Position numbers and translations under genes: made by a program
From: Viscum album
Lineage: Eukaryota; Streptophyta; Magnoliopsida; Santalales; Viscaceae
Direction of reading: 5' to 3'
Length of the DNA stretch: 64,000 bases
Assembly: GCA_963277665.1 (NCBI GenBank)
Contig: OY728143.1
Coordinates: 232,739,591 to 232,803,590, forward strand
Notes under the pieces: generated by a model
The model's database searches: none
Seen by the model: only the letters and a program-made list of their open reading frames with translations
What the model was told of the DNA's origin: nothing
In this document: in pieces, positions 25,690 to 37,737 of the stretch
Layout of the letters: each line of letters opens with the position of its first letter
Position numbering within the stretch: position 1 is the first letter of the stretch

Positions 25690-26420
25690 CTTTGATGTTT
25701 TTCCCATGATTTTCCTGGTGTTATTTTTAATAAAGAGGTTGAGTTTACTATTCACTTATTTATTGATGAAAAGACAATTTCTAAACCACCTTATCAAATG
25801 GATCAAATGGATAAAATGGAAAATGTTGAATTAAAAAGGTAGTTTCAAGAATTATTAGATAAAGGCTTCATCTGACCTAGCACTTCACCACATGGAGCTC
25901 CTGTCTTGATGGTTAAGAAAAAAGATTGTTAAGTGGTATTTTTCCTCATTTATAGAGCGTTGAATAACATTACAGTTAAAAAATATATCCTACCCCTCAT
26001 ATCGATGATTTGTTTGATCAGCTCCAGGGAGCACATCATTTTTCGAAGGTTGAACAGAGGCCGTGGTACCATTATTTTAAATTAAAGGCTGAATACATCA
26101 TGAAGACTGAATTCTATAGTAGATATGTCCATTATGAATCGGTGGTTATGAATTTTGGGTTAACTAATGCACCTAAGGTATTCATTGATCTTTTGAATAG
26201 AATATTTCATGAGTTCATGGATATGTTTGTTTTTGTGTTTATAGAAGAAATTCTAGTACATTCTAGAAGTAAATAAGAGAATAAAAAACATATCAGGGTT
26301 CTTTTAAAACCCCTAAAAGAAAAAAAACTATTTAGAAAATTCGAGAAGTGTGAATTTTGGTTACAAAGGATATCTTTTCATGGGAACATTGTTAATAATT
26401 ATAGAATAACAGTTTAATAG
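25690..26420 (+). pseudogene. pol: Element B reverse transcriptase remnant
   Basis: The longest open part is 26010-26276 and includes LFDQLQGAHHFSKV, YESVVMNFGLTNAP and FIEEILVHS. The first catalytic aspartate (block FSKID) is glutamate at 26052-26054. Both aspartates of FIDD are glutamates (GAA GAA at 26244-26249). Upstream pieces at 25690-26000 (PTSPHGAPV-like, with stops) are the RT fingers. The DD-to-EE change is chemically mild but abolishes polymerase function in known RTs. Confidence 0.9.
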
Positions 26421-26559
26421 GACCAAATAAAAGTGGTTTATGAATGTCCATGATGTAAAAATGTTACAAATATTCATAGGTTTCTTTAATTGTAAGGTTA
26501 TTACTGATTTTTTGTTAAAAACATTGCAAGGTTATCTAGCCTCCAAACTATGTTAACAC

Positions 26560-27060
26560 AAAAAGGGTTTAATATTCTTTTTAAAGAAGAATGTGATGTT
26601 TGTTTTTTGTAACTTAATAAAATATTTTTGAATGCTCCAGTTTTGTCCTTTCCTTCCCAAAATGGTGAGTTTTTCATCTACAATGATGATTCATTGAATA
26701 GACATGATTTTTTTATGATGCATAATGTCAGATAATTGCTTATGCTTCATGAAAACTAAAACATCATGAATTTAATTATCCCACACCTGATTTGGAATTC
26801 GAAGCTTTAGCTTTTTCTTTGAAAATTTGGAGGAAAAATTTATACAAATAAAAATGTCAAATATATACTGACCATAAAAGTCTGAAGAATATAATTACAC
26901 ATAAGAATTAAACATGATGCAGAGAAGATGTCTTGAACTAATAAAGGACTATGATTGAAAAATCATTTACCATCCAAGAAAAGAAAAAAAATTAGATGAT
27001 GCCTTTATTATAAAACAACGTGCATCATTAACCACGTTACGTTTGGGACATGAACCCCAG
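26560..27060 (+). pseudogene. pol: Element B RNase H remnant
   Basis: Frames across this stretch match the family order: an APVLSFPSQNGEFFIY block near 26634-26680, a short region with many stops corresponding to NYPTHDLE...KIW (about 26770-26840), then a KNHLPSKKRKK-like block where the HPGKAN motif is expected (near 26960). At least three frameshifts separate the pieces. Confidence 0.8.
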
Positions 27061-27269
27061 ATTAATGATTTGATGAATCCAAGATTATAATTCTTCGGTG
27101 CGTGGAATAAATATATTTTATATCAATTACTAGTGAATTCATTATTATTAGACAGAATTATCCAATCGTAGAAGGAATACTATGAGCTAAAAAAAGGATA
27201 TAATTGGTTAAAATGGGTAAGTTTCTATATTTTAAACTCGATAAATATAGTGTTATAAGATTTGGAAAA

Positions 27270-28600
27270 GGGTTTTGTATATCTTGTGATTTACAATTAA
27301 TGAAATATTTGTTGGCTGAATGTCATAGCTCTCCATTTTCAGTTCATCCTAAAAGTACTATCTTGTAAAGAAACTATCAGGAGTATTACTGGTTTGATGG
27401 AATGAAAAGAGAAAATTTAAATTTTTCCATGAAATTTTTTTCATGTTAATAGGTTAAAGAAGAGAGGTAGTTAATGAAGGGGATACTTTATCATTTTGTT
27501 GTACCATAGTGTAAATGATAGAATATATCCATGTACATTGTGGTTGGACTACCTATGACTTATCAAGGTAAAAATGTGATTTGGGGTATTATTAGTTGGC
27601 TGAAAAAATATTCACATTACCTTTCTATTCGAGATACAATGTCATTGGATCATCTATCTCGATTATACCTCAAAAAGAATTATCAGATTACATGGAGTTC
27701 CTATTTTTATTGTATCTAATCAAGATCCTAGGTTCACTTATAACATTTGGAAGGGGAATAAGAAGTTATTAGGAATATAATTAAATTTCAGCACATCTTC
27801 TCAACCTTAATTAGATGGGCAGTCATATTAAAAGATTAAGACTTTAGAGGATATTCATCAATCTTATTCATATGATCTTCTTAAGGAAGTTGGGATCAAC
27901 ATATTGCATTAGTTGATTTTTCTTATGTTAATTGTTTTCATTATAGTATATATATTGAAACTTTTTAGGCATTGTATGAGAATCAATGTCGAACTCCATA
28001 ATTTTTTGACGAAGTCAGGGGAGGAAGTTGATTGGACCATAATTGGTATAGTAAGTGGATGATAATGTGGAGATGATCCAATAGAACATGAGAACAACTC
28101 AGAGTAGGAAGAAATATTATATAGATAATAGAAGGAAATATTTATCTTTCGAGGAAGGTGGCTATGTTTTCCTTAAAATCATTTCTTGGAAAAGTGTGAT
28201 GTGTTTTGTAATAAAGGGTAGTTATGTTCAGGATTCATTGTTCCTTTTGAAATCATAGAGAAAGTTGGACAAGTTGCATACCGAGTATCTTTTCCTATGA
28301 GTTTGTCTAAGGGAAATAGTTTTTTTCATGTTTCGATGTTGAGAATGTATGTTCTAGATTCAACTAATGTATTGAGCTTAGAAGCAGTTAAGATGTAAGA
28401 GAACCTTTAATATGAAGATAAATTAGTTCAGATTCATGATATACGGGGTCAAATATTGTAGAATAATGTAATCCACCATGTAACAGTTTTTTAGAGAAAC
28501 CAAATTGTTAATGAATCAACATGGGTGTCTAAAAATATTATGAGGGAAAGGTACCCTCACTTTTTTAATTAGTAAATATAATTTTGAGGATGCAATTTCT
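27270..28600 (+). pseudogene. pol: Element B integrase and chromodomain-like tail
   Basis: The zinc-binding start keeps ECHSSPFSVHP (about 27318-27350), and WFDGMKRE follows near 27391. Core fragments follow at 27530-27700. The block LYENQCRTP at 27975-28000 corresponds to the ALYGRRCRSP region after the core. From about 28430 to 28566 the tail reads IHDIRGQIL, a stop, then ESTW and YPHFF, the group II chromodomain pattern of Tekay elements. Many stops interrupt it. Confidence 0.88.
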
Positions 28601-28615
28601 AGTAGTTTGGTATAA

Positions 28616-31395
28616 TGTAACACAACAAGGTTTTCTAAAAATAATTTGAAATGCCTGAAATAATTTTTTAAGTAGATATTAATAACTATCCTTTAAACAT
28701 AAATTTTATGTTTCTATGTTTTCAATTTCTAAAAATTGTCATCTACAATTGTGTTTAGTATGTTATTTGGAGTCTAATAGAATTAACATAATTTATTTGG
28801 TGAATAGTAACATACCCTTATAAATATTATTATGAATAGTAATATGAACCTTATGAATATTAAATTGTATTATTATTTTATTTTCTTATGGCCTTAATAT
28901 AATGGCATACTGGTTAATTTTTCAATGTCATATAATATCCGTTATATAATTAATATTGTTAATTTTTTAATTAAGAATTATTTTATTTAAAAATTATATT
29001 AATAATATTTAGGAATATATTTTCAACAAATGGAGTTATTTTTTGAATTCAAAACAACAATAAACTGTTTCGGTGAATCTTTGGTATTTTTTTTGAAATT
29101 CATGAATTATCGTGCAATAGTGAAATATGGTAAAATTGTGTATATTCAAATTTTTAGTAAAATATACTATTTATGACATCATAAGTGATGTAAGGCCCCA
29201 TGGTTCAAACTCAAATGACATTATTACTATTTGGGGTCACAAGAATTAAGATTATTCATATTCGTGAGAAAATATATTATACTAATGATTAAAATAATGA
29301 AAAATACATCCTCCCCTCAACTATAAATACCACCCTCATTCCCCTATACCTCCCACACCTATCAAGCCATGAGACTTGCTTATGTTCTACCAAATGCTCC
29401 TCCTAGTATTCTTCCCCACATCCTAGATCTGATGGTCTCACCCAAAGATCAATACCAAAGTCCTTAAGAAAGATCTCAAGGATAGGAGTTCATGATGTAA
29501 TAATTCTCTTTTGATTTCTTTCTATTCTTTCACTTTCTGGTATTATATTTAATTTAATTTGGATTATGATGAGTTTTTTCATTCAATATCTCCCATAATG
29601 GCCATATTATGTAACAATGATGATATTCCAAATTTATCTCATAAAAATATATGATGAAATTTTAAGCAATGTCGTTAGGTTGCCAAATTCCCGTAAGGGA
29701 TTTCTCAACTTTTATTTTATTTTGATATTATTTTATATTATTTTCCATCCTCACCTCCCCAAATACAAGTGGGAAGAATGATACAGTATATTAAATATTC
29801 CTTATTTCATCATGTTTATGGAATACTCTCCATCATATTACTTCTCCTCTCCCACATATTCATGTAATTAAGACATCATTTGTGATGTGTTGATTCACTG
29901 ACAGCATGGGCTATATGATATCATTTTCATTTAAATTTAACAAATCTGGTCAGGAAACCATTTTGTATGGTTGTACCAAATTATAATTTATGTATTATAT
30001 CTTATATAATTTTCTGGAATCATTTTTCAAACATGTTATAAATAAATAAATAAAATGAGTTCATTACGATCAAAGAATCACCAAAATGACCTAAACAAAA
30101 ACAAATAATGTTTTAACTTATGAATCATCCTCATGTTATAATTCAAAGTGATAAATGGTATAATTTATGATTATAGAAATATTAAAATACCACTCCATTA
30201 CAATTATGGATTTTCACTTCCAATCGATAAGAACATCCATCTTGAACTGATCGTGGAAAACATGTAATGAAAATACATAAAAAAAATGCAAGGAACAAAA
30301 TACTAACAATTAATGGGTGAAATGATGTAATTAAATGACCATATAATATATTAAAAATAATTTTAATATTCTTTAAAATATTAATGACACTATTTTTACA
30401 CTTATGTATAAGGTTTAAACAAGTATTAAGTAAAACAAACATTAGGTAAGGGAATTCTTAACCCAATTACCATTCTTTGGGTTAACCTTCTTCTTTATTC
30501 ATTTTGTGGTATTAAGATTATTGGTGTGTATATTTTTTGTTTATATAATGTTTCACTATGTTTACATACATTTTATACACTTATCTATTCTATTTTATTA
30601 ATTCTCACTCCAATTTTATTTCAACGGACTTTCTTTTTAAAATATTTTAAAAATTCACTTTAACAAATCACAAATGGATTGTTTTTTATAAGTTTATGAC
30701 CTGAGTGGTTTCTTATGATTTTAATGATACATTATTTCCATGATATGGCCCATGGATGTTATTTATATTTGGTTTAGCCCATTATAGATCAAGATATGTT
30801 GGGTTGAGCCCATTACAGCTCAAGATATTTTGGGTTGAGCCTAATATTGCTAAAGATATGACAGGTGAGCCCCATTATAGCTCTCTAATGTATTGGGTAC
30901 TCCATAGATGGATGTTTACAAAAAGTTATTTCTTGTGTAAGGGTGAATTTAATAGTGATATGGTAAATATGTCCCATGTCATCAACATTATGTTTCTATG
31001 CATATGAGTTTTTTATGATTATGTGTTTTATTGGTTTTTATGTTATCACTTGACTAATGCTTTATTTATTTGTATCCCTTACTAAGTTTTATACTCTTCC
31101 CATGTTTTTAAAATGTTCTCAAAGTATATAATGATTTTAAATAGAAATAAGGGGGTTGTGATTTTCGATATGGTGTGTTGTTACAGAAATCATTTTTTAA
31201 GATTTAATGTTTTATATTTTAAATAAATGGAAATTTTATTTGGTTGTATCCTATTGAATGAATGTGGAATGAAATTTGTGTAAGATATCCCAATTATTTA
31301 ATACTCTATACCCTAAATGATCTACAATGTGTTATAATGTATGGTCTTGTGTAAAATTCAAAATTAATTAAATTTTTAAAAAAGGGGTCCTTATA
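28616..31395 (+). repeat. Element B 3' LTR
   Basis: It starts TGTAACAC, the best-kept LTR start in the window, right after the pol tail. It ends TTATA before the GTAAT target duplication and is seven bases longer than the 5' LTR. Confidence 0.93.
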
Positions 31396-31400
31396 GTAAT
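31396..31400 (+). repeat. Target-site duplication of element B, right
   Basis: GTAAT is identical to 21169-21173. Confidence 0.9.
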
Positions 31401-32895
31401 GGTCATATAGAGCAATACGACCCTTTGATAAATCACTTATGGGGATTAGCTGATATATAGATGCATAGGGTAGTCATCCTATGGAATTTATTATTGATGT
31501 TACACCATGATTATGAAATATAGAATTAGTTTGCACTCAAACACATGGTACCATTAATGTTGTTTAATTGTATAACAAAGCGATTGGGTTTTGTGAATTG
31601 GTTGGTCCATGAGCAATTGAGTACATTATTGGGTGATCTTTTTAGGGGAGTTAACATGGAATTAAAGAAAATATAATAATCCCAAATATTGGAATTTCAT
31701 ATTATTTGGTTCATGTGTTTTGACACGCCTTTCATTTTAGTATTATGTTTCATACCAAATGCTACAACCATTGAGTTTAAGGTGAATATGATATTCTATG
31801 TGTTTGAGTAGCTGCTTTATCTCTGCACATGTTGAATAGGACATTTATACAATGGGGGTGTCATTTATGTTCTAGTAAATATTTATCCTTCCCTAATGAA
31901 TAAACACAAAAATTAGGACCTTAAGAAAATGGTCATTGTCGTTTTTAAATACCTGTGAGGCTTGTGAGGCTTGTCAATGGTAGTGGGTACTCATCATCAT
32001 GATGTGGAAATTGTATGGTGTGTATGAAACCATTGTGAAACACTATTTTTCTTTAATTTCAATTAGTTTTTATATTTTTTCAATTACAATATTCCTTGTG
32101 AAGTAAACGAATTGCAAACAGTTGATAAAAATGCATCGATACATGAAGCAAAGTTCTTTCTAATAAGTCAAACAGTAGTAGTTCGAATGTTCTTCTTTCA
32201 TGTGTTGGGTTTGGTTTGTTAGAAAATATATCAATCATTTCATCTTGGATGTGATTCAAGTATCTCTAGACTTTTTCTTAACCACATAATGTACTATTTA
32301 TTAATTAAGGTAATATCCCCTTTCATGATGTTTTCCTTAATGCACATTGAGAGCATTGGTTATATGCCACGCTCTACATAAAAGTGACAGGTTGGTTTTA
32401 GTGCATTATTAGATTAAATCCTAAATTCGTTTTTTAAATCAAGGAATAGTTAATCTTGGGTGATACCTAGATTCCCAATTAGGAATGACTTATAAGGAAT
32501 CTTGGACATTAGCCATACATTTTGACCTGACCTCCAGGTGGCTGATTCCCTATGATATGTCAATGAATTTATGTGGACATTTTGGCAGTGTTCTAGAATT
32601 TTAGTTGTAAATTTGTTGTATAAACTCCCATTAGTCAATACCTTGAACGAAATTTTTATGAATAAAATGTTATCATGGAATTATTTTTGGTGTTATTACA
32701 GGATTTTCAATGTGTGAAAATTATACTCAGTAGGATTTGGCTTACAACCATATTCATAATGAAGAGCGAAAAATTAAATGACCATGTTATGGTATGTCTA
32801 GGAAATAATAATAGAAGTGAAGTAAGAGCTTCGAGGAATCTTCTTGTTGTAAAGGTAATATTCCATAAGAGAATTCATTGTAGTTATGTTGAAAT
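31401..32895 (+). other. Element E internal region, second part
   Basis: This stretch continues E after B is removed. One forward frame has fairly long runs between stops (for example about 31560-31660), but nothing in it matches gag, protease, RT or integrase motifs that I know. I make no functional call. Confidence 0.5.
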
Positions 32896-33094
32896 ATTTC
32901 TATAATGTCCCAGAAATTACCTATATATTTTTTTTATTTACATTGAATTATTTCGAGACCACGAAATCTAATGGTGCTGGATTCCGAATCCTTGAGTGCC
33001 CAGAATGATCTGTCGAATTTCTGTTATGTTTTAATTAGCACACATAAGCAGTTTTATAGAAAATGTAAAATAACTCTTCAATGGTTACTCGGAA

Positions 33095-33710
33095 CCTAAA
33101 TCGGTGGGTACCGTTGCGCTCATGATGGTGGGTTTACCCTAGGAACGACTTATGTTTAGTGGTCGCGGACCTCCTGTGAGAAAACCTAAAAATGGCATAA
33201 CCATAAATAAAATAAATAAATAAAGTTATTTTATTTTTCAAATACTTATAACTCACCAATAGTAACTCGGATTAAAAATATGAGCTAACCGCTGAACTTG
33301 TTATGGAATGATTTCTTTTGAAAGCTATTAATATTGGCTGACGTGAACCACTAGTGAAAGTTAGTTTTTTCCCATAAATAAAATAATTAAGTGAAAATTA
33401 TTTTATTGTAAAATTTAATAACATTTATAAGGAAACTCCAATTAGAAATCCGAGAGTACCATTGGGTTTGTGGGGGTGTGTTTCACTTAGGTAGACCAAA
33501 ACCTCGATCGGCGCTGGTCAAGGGTGATTGATAATAATTTTCTGAACTTTTTTTTCAGGTACATTTAGTAAATGCCCAAGAATAATTTTGTAACTTTTGA
33601 ACCGGTGCTTGGAATTAAAATCAGAGGACATCGTTGAAACCATAGAGCCCATATTTGATTATGGATATCTTCACCTCGACCGCAGTAGGTCGAGGGTGAA
33701 AAATAGTTTT
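33095..33710 (+). repeat. Four tandem ~170 bp modules in LTR F
   Basis: Successive modules carry the 'accgttgcgctcatgatgg'-like segment near 33107, 33286, 33458 and 33628, about 170-179 bases apart. Related end motifs (GACC...GGTCGAGGGT) occur near 33508 and 33680. A's LTRs carry only two modules. The copies are well diverged. Confidence 0.7.
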
Positions 33711-34399
33711 TGTACTTTTTGTGCGAGAAAATAAAAAAAAACCTTCTTTATTTTATTTTTGAAATTGAAACCTCCAATTGTCAATGAAGTGGTAGGGACC
33801 ACCTGAACTCTCTTATTTAATGGGAGGTGTCCCTTGGAATTTCCACTGGTTAATGTGTCAACTCCAATTTAATTAATTTTCCAACTTTGATTAATTAATA
33901 ATCATAATTTATTAAGTTGGAATCTCACTTTGTTTGAGGTTGGAAAAATAATTGGCATAAGAGGAGAGCCTTTGTGAGAGATTTTGGAGGATAATCTTCC
34001 AATGAAGAGAAACTCTTCGGATCAAGAACATTGACGTGGTATCATGGTTCAGAGATGTGTTTCAGGAGTGACAAATGTCGGCGCCCCTTCATTGACTTCA
34101 TCTCCTTCCTCAAGACACCTCCAACAAGCATCATGTTATAGGTTTTATCTTTAATTATGATTGAATTTATTTGATAATTCATCATATTATGGATTCACAA
34201 TGAAAAAGGCCAAACTAATATGGCCATCGTCCCTCACATATACCCTACCCATTATCTTTTGTACTTCATGCATTCTTCGTGTATTCATCAATGCCAAATA
34301 ATTAATGACACTGGAAACACAATGTTTTGTTGAGGCGACATATGGACGTGGTGCCCTCAACCTGATGATCACAAATATGCAGTTGTCCTATTTTTTGGG

Positions 34400-34791
34400 C
34401 TTCGAATAAAGCCGTGATGGCTAACGGAAGAAGGCAGTGGCCGACACCCGGCTGACCGCATGGAAGTTGGGGGGGGGGGGTGGCACGTATTTGCGCCGCC
34501 GAATGAGCAGGAGGCCAGGACCCATTCGGCTGCGGCGGAACAGGTTCGCAGTCAGCACGCCATCTGGCCATGTGGCGGAGTGTCGGCGCGCGTCTATACC
34601 ACTCATGGAGCAGGAGGCCGCAACCACTTGGTTGTGGCGGAGGCTGAAGGGTAGTCAGCACCGACCGTCCACAGAGGACAATGACATTGTCGCGCCACTC
34701 ATAGGGGAAGGACCAGCCGGCGAACCGGCCAGCCGTGGCACACCGAGCAGGGCCTGCTTCCAAAAAACTGAATTCCCCTTCGGTTGTTCGG
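34400..34791 (+). repeat. GC-rich island of LTR F, first part
   Basis: This GC-rich stretch includes a 12-base G run at 34469-34480. It is interrupted by element C and continues at 56507. It corresponds by position to the islands at 7290-7880 and 15040-15540. Long open frames on both strands here (153 and 132 codons) come from high GC content and resemble no protein. Confidence 0.65.
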
Positions 34792-37737
34792 GTTATAGCA
34801 CCCTAGTCATCGATAATATGTTTTCCATTGAATAATGCAATAGATTGCATTGTACGGTACTTCAAGATTCTAACACACCGCTACCAATCAAACTAGTCGT
34901 TATGAATAGTAATACCCACTTTTTGTTATTTTATAAATTTTATTGTTCAAAATGGACTTCAGTTTTGAATTCATAATATTGAAATTAGATTAGGGTTAAT
35001 TTTTAGTATTTTTCTGAAAACATTCAATTTTTTATAAAAAGTGAAAAACAATTTGTTATGGGTAATAACCAAATATTTTATTTACATAACTATTTATTTT
35101 ATTTTTAAATTTTTTATGTCAAAATAGATATATAATACCTATATAAGTTCAATTTAATTCATTTGAGTCTTTTTATAATAAATTTAGATATATAAACATT
35201 TTATTGAACAGTTTACCATCTTTTAGCCACCTCCTAGGAGCATTTTCAAATTTTCATAAAACATAATTTTACCACTTTTTGAGTTGAATTTAATAAATCC
35301 AAGAGACACTGCTGACATCAGTAAGTAAATATGGTTCAATTAGAAGAAAATAATTTTTGGTTAATAGTAATTGATGAATTCTATTTACCAGAGTTAAAAG
35401 TAAATAGGGTAATTAAGGGAAAATTGATAACATAATTACCCTAACACATGTTCTAATTATATTAGATACAGGTAATTAGACCAAAATCAACCTTAGGAAT
35501 AAAATATGATCCCCTTTGGTTAACATTTATTAGAGTAGGACATTTATTATTAATTTATTTAAAAAATAGTTAAAAGAGTTATATTCAAAGCTTAACAACT
35601 AAAACATTTTTAATATAGGGTTATACATAAGATAAATTCGATAATAAATATCCATTAGAAAATAAAATTTTGGTTCTAGATAATTTTATTTTATTTATTA
35701 TTTTTAGACAATAAATAATTTAATTTATTTAAGACACAATGATGTTGTAGTACTTATCGTATTAATGAAAGATTAAAATAATTGATATTATAAATATCCA
35801 AATAAATGAAATTTGAAACTTTTGATGAAATATAATAATTTTTATAGGTTAATATGACAAGATAGGGTTGATTAAATAATTTTTGTTTTATGTTATCAGG
35901 ATGTTAGGCTTTTCAAATAAACCAAATACTAAATAGTTTCAAAATTGACATAATTGAGTTTTTAAAATAAATGCTATATTATTAATTGTTATAATAATTA
36001 AAAAAATATATGGATCTAACAAAAGACTTAGATAAGTTTATATATATTAATAATGAACCACATCGGGTTTTCTTGGATTTTATCGTATGTTTATTAACAT
36101 ATAATATAAAAATACAAAGAGACATGGTAAATGTCAAATTATTTATCTAAGAGTTAAATATAAAAGATAAGGAAAATATGATGCCCTAATCATGTATAAA
36201 ACATATTGGTTGAAACATTTTTGACCCATACCCACCATAGATATTAAAAAATTTATTTCTGAGGCATTTGAAATCAAAAATTAATTTATTATAAAATAAT
36301 ATTTCAAGCATTTCTTAAACTGACCCTCACCTCCCCTTTAAACAGACACTTCCCCTTCTCTTAATTTCACACCTCCAAAGACATTTTACTTACCCAACTC
36401 CTACCCAAATATCCTCAAAACATTCCTCCCTTAATCATATAGGTCTTCTATTGGTCATAAATCCATCCAATGGATCCCTATTGATCAAATAAAAAGAAAG
36501 AACCCAAAAAAGAGGTAAATATTTCATCACATATTTCAAGTTCTTTTCTTCCTCCACTTCCTATTTATTTTTTGTTTCAATATTAAATAACAACTCTACT
36601 ATATTATATAAGTTGTGATGTTATTATAAAAATGGTACAACCATATTAATTATTCTATCCATCATATGAATGACAGAGTCACCATTCGTGCATAAGTACG
36701 GCTTACTGTCTCCACGTCATGCTGTAGGTTGTTATTCAAACACTTAATTATTTGGATTGGTATAATAATGACTATAACTAATGTAAATAATAAATACAAC
36801 ATTTAAATATTATTTATATATGATATAACATCCAATTACCTATGATTTTGTCATCAATATAATGATATTGTCACTCATACGTACGTACGGATTACAGTCT
36901 CCACGAACGTGATGATATTCATTCACCATCATAAGAATTCAAGAATAGTTATCCTTTAAATATTCAAAATAATCTTTATGAACATAATATCATTATATAT
37001 AAGAATCTAATACATTCTATTCACTACAACCTGGAATACTAAAACAAGCATATAAAGTAAAACGAATCAGTTAACACCCGAAATGATGATACTACTAAAA
37101 TATTATTAACAACACAATATTAAGAGATCATATATGATATCATATTTATGTATATGGTTTGTATATAATTTAATTATTATTATTTAACTATTATACAGGT
37201 GGTTAACGTACCCTCAACCAAGGAAAAGAACAAGGTAAATGTTAATTCCACAAACTCTTTATTATCCGAGATTGTTTTTACGTAAGTATATAATGGGACC
37301 TCTTTTTCATCCACATCCGTGTTTTCATAAAAATGTATTTCAAATTTTTTTGACTATTTACTAGAAAATGGGTTAAAGTAATTTATACCCTTATTTGACC
37401 TTATATGTTTTAAAATGAATCTTTTGGTTTTTTTCCAAACAAGGTAATTTATGTCCTTTTTGATAAAAATTATTTAACAATGTTTTTTTAACTTATACGG
37501 CGGGTGAAGCTATTTTATGTCGTTATAACATCATCGAAGTTTCCCTTTAAATAATATATGAATATTTTCAAAATAATTATTTTCTTTTATAATTATATTA
37601 CTTTTAAATTATTTAAAAATATATTGTTATATTTATCTAAAAAGATGTTTTTATTTTACCTATATCAACATCCTTTTGATGGATTTTAAACTTGTTTAAG
37701 GTCTATTTATTATGAGACACATCTTCTGTATAGTAGT
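34792..37737 (+). repeat. Element C 5' LTR, first part
   Basis: It aligns with 52962-55720, for example CCAATCAAACTAG at 34886 and 53051 and GATTAGGGT at 34989 and 53155. It ends at the insertion of D; the empty site in the 3' LTR is GTATT at 55720-55724. Confidence 0.92.
37733..37737 (+). repeat. Target-site duplication of element D, left
   Basis: GTAGT precedes D and GCATT (47165-47169) follows it. The uninterrupted site in C's 3' LTR reads GTATT (55720-55724). Each copy differs from the empty site by one base. Confidence 0.75.

Larger units (their letters stand above)
21174..31395 (+). mobile_element. Element B, Ty3/gypsy Tekay-like retrotransposon
   Basis: B is a complete structure of 10.2 kb inserted in the internal region of E. 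Its LTRs are 21174-23946 (2773 bases) and 28616-31395 (2780 bases), flanked by a perfect GTAAT target duplication. The internal order is primer-binding site, gag, protease, RT, RNase H, integrase, chromodomain-like tail. All coding parts are heavily mutated. It is the best-delimited element in the window. Confidence 0.94.

Noticed and set aside
32450..32905. Possible host exons between B and LTR F (ORFs 32450-32638 - and 32675-32905 +)
   Set aside because: The ORFs are short, show no splice-site pattern or domain, and lie inside the remains of element E.
34302..34835. Overlapping ORFs of 153 (-) and 132 (+) codons
   Set aside because: They lie in the GC-rich island of LTR F and cross the F/C junction. 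Open frames on several strands are expected from low stop-codon density there.
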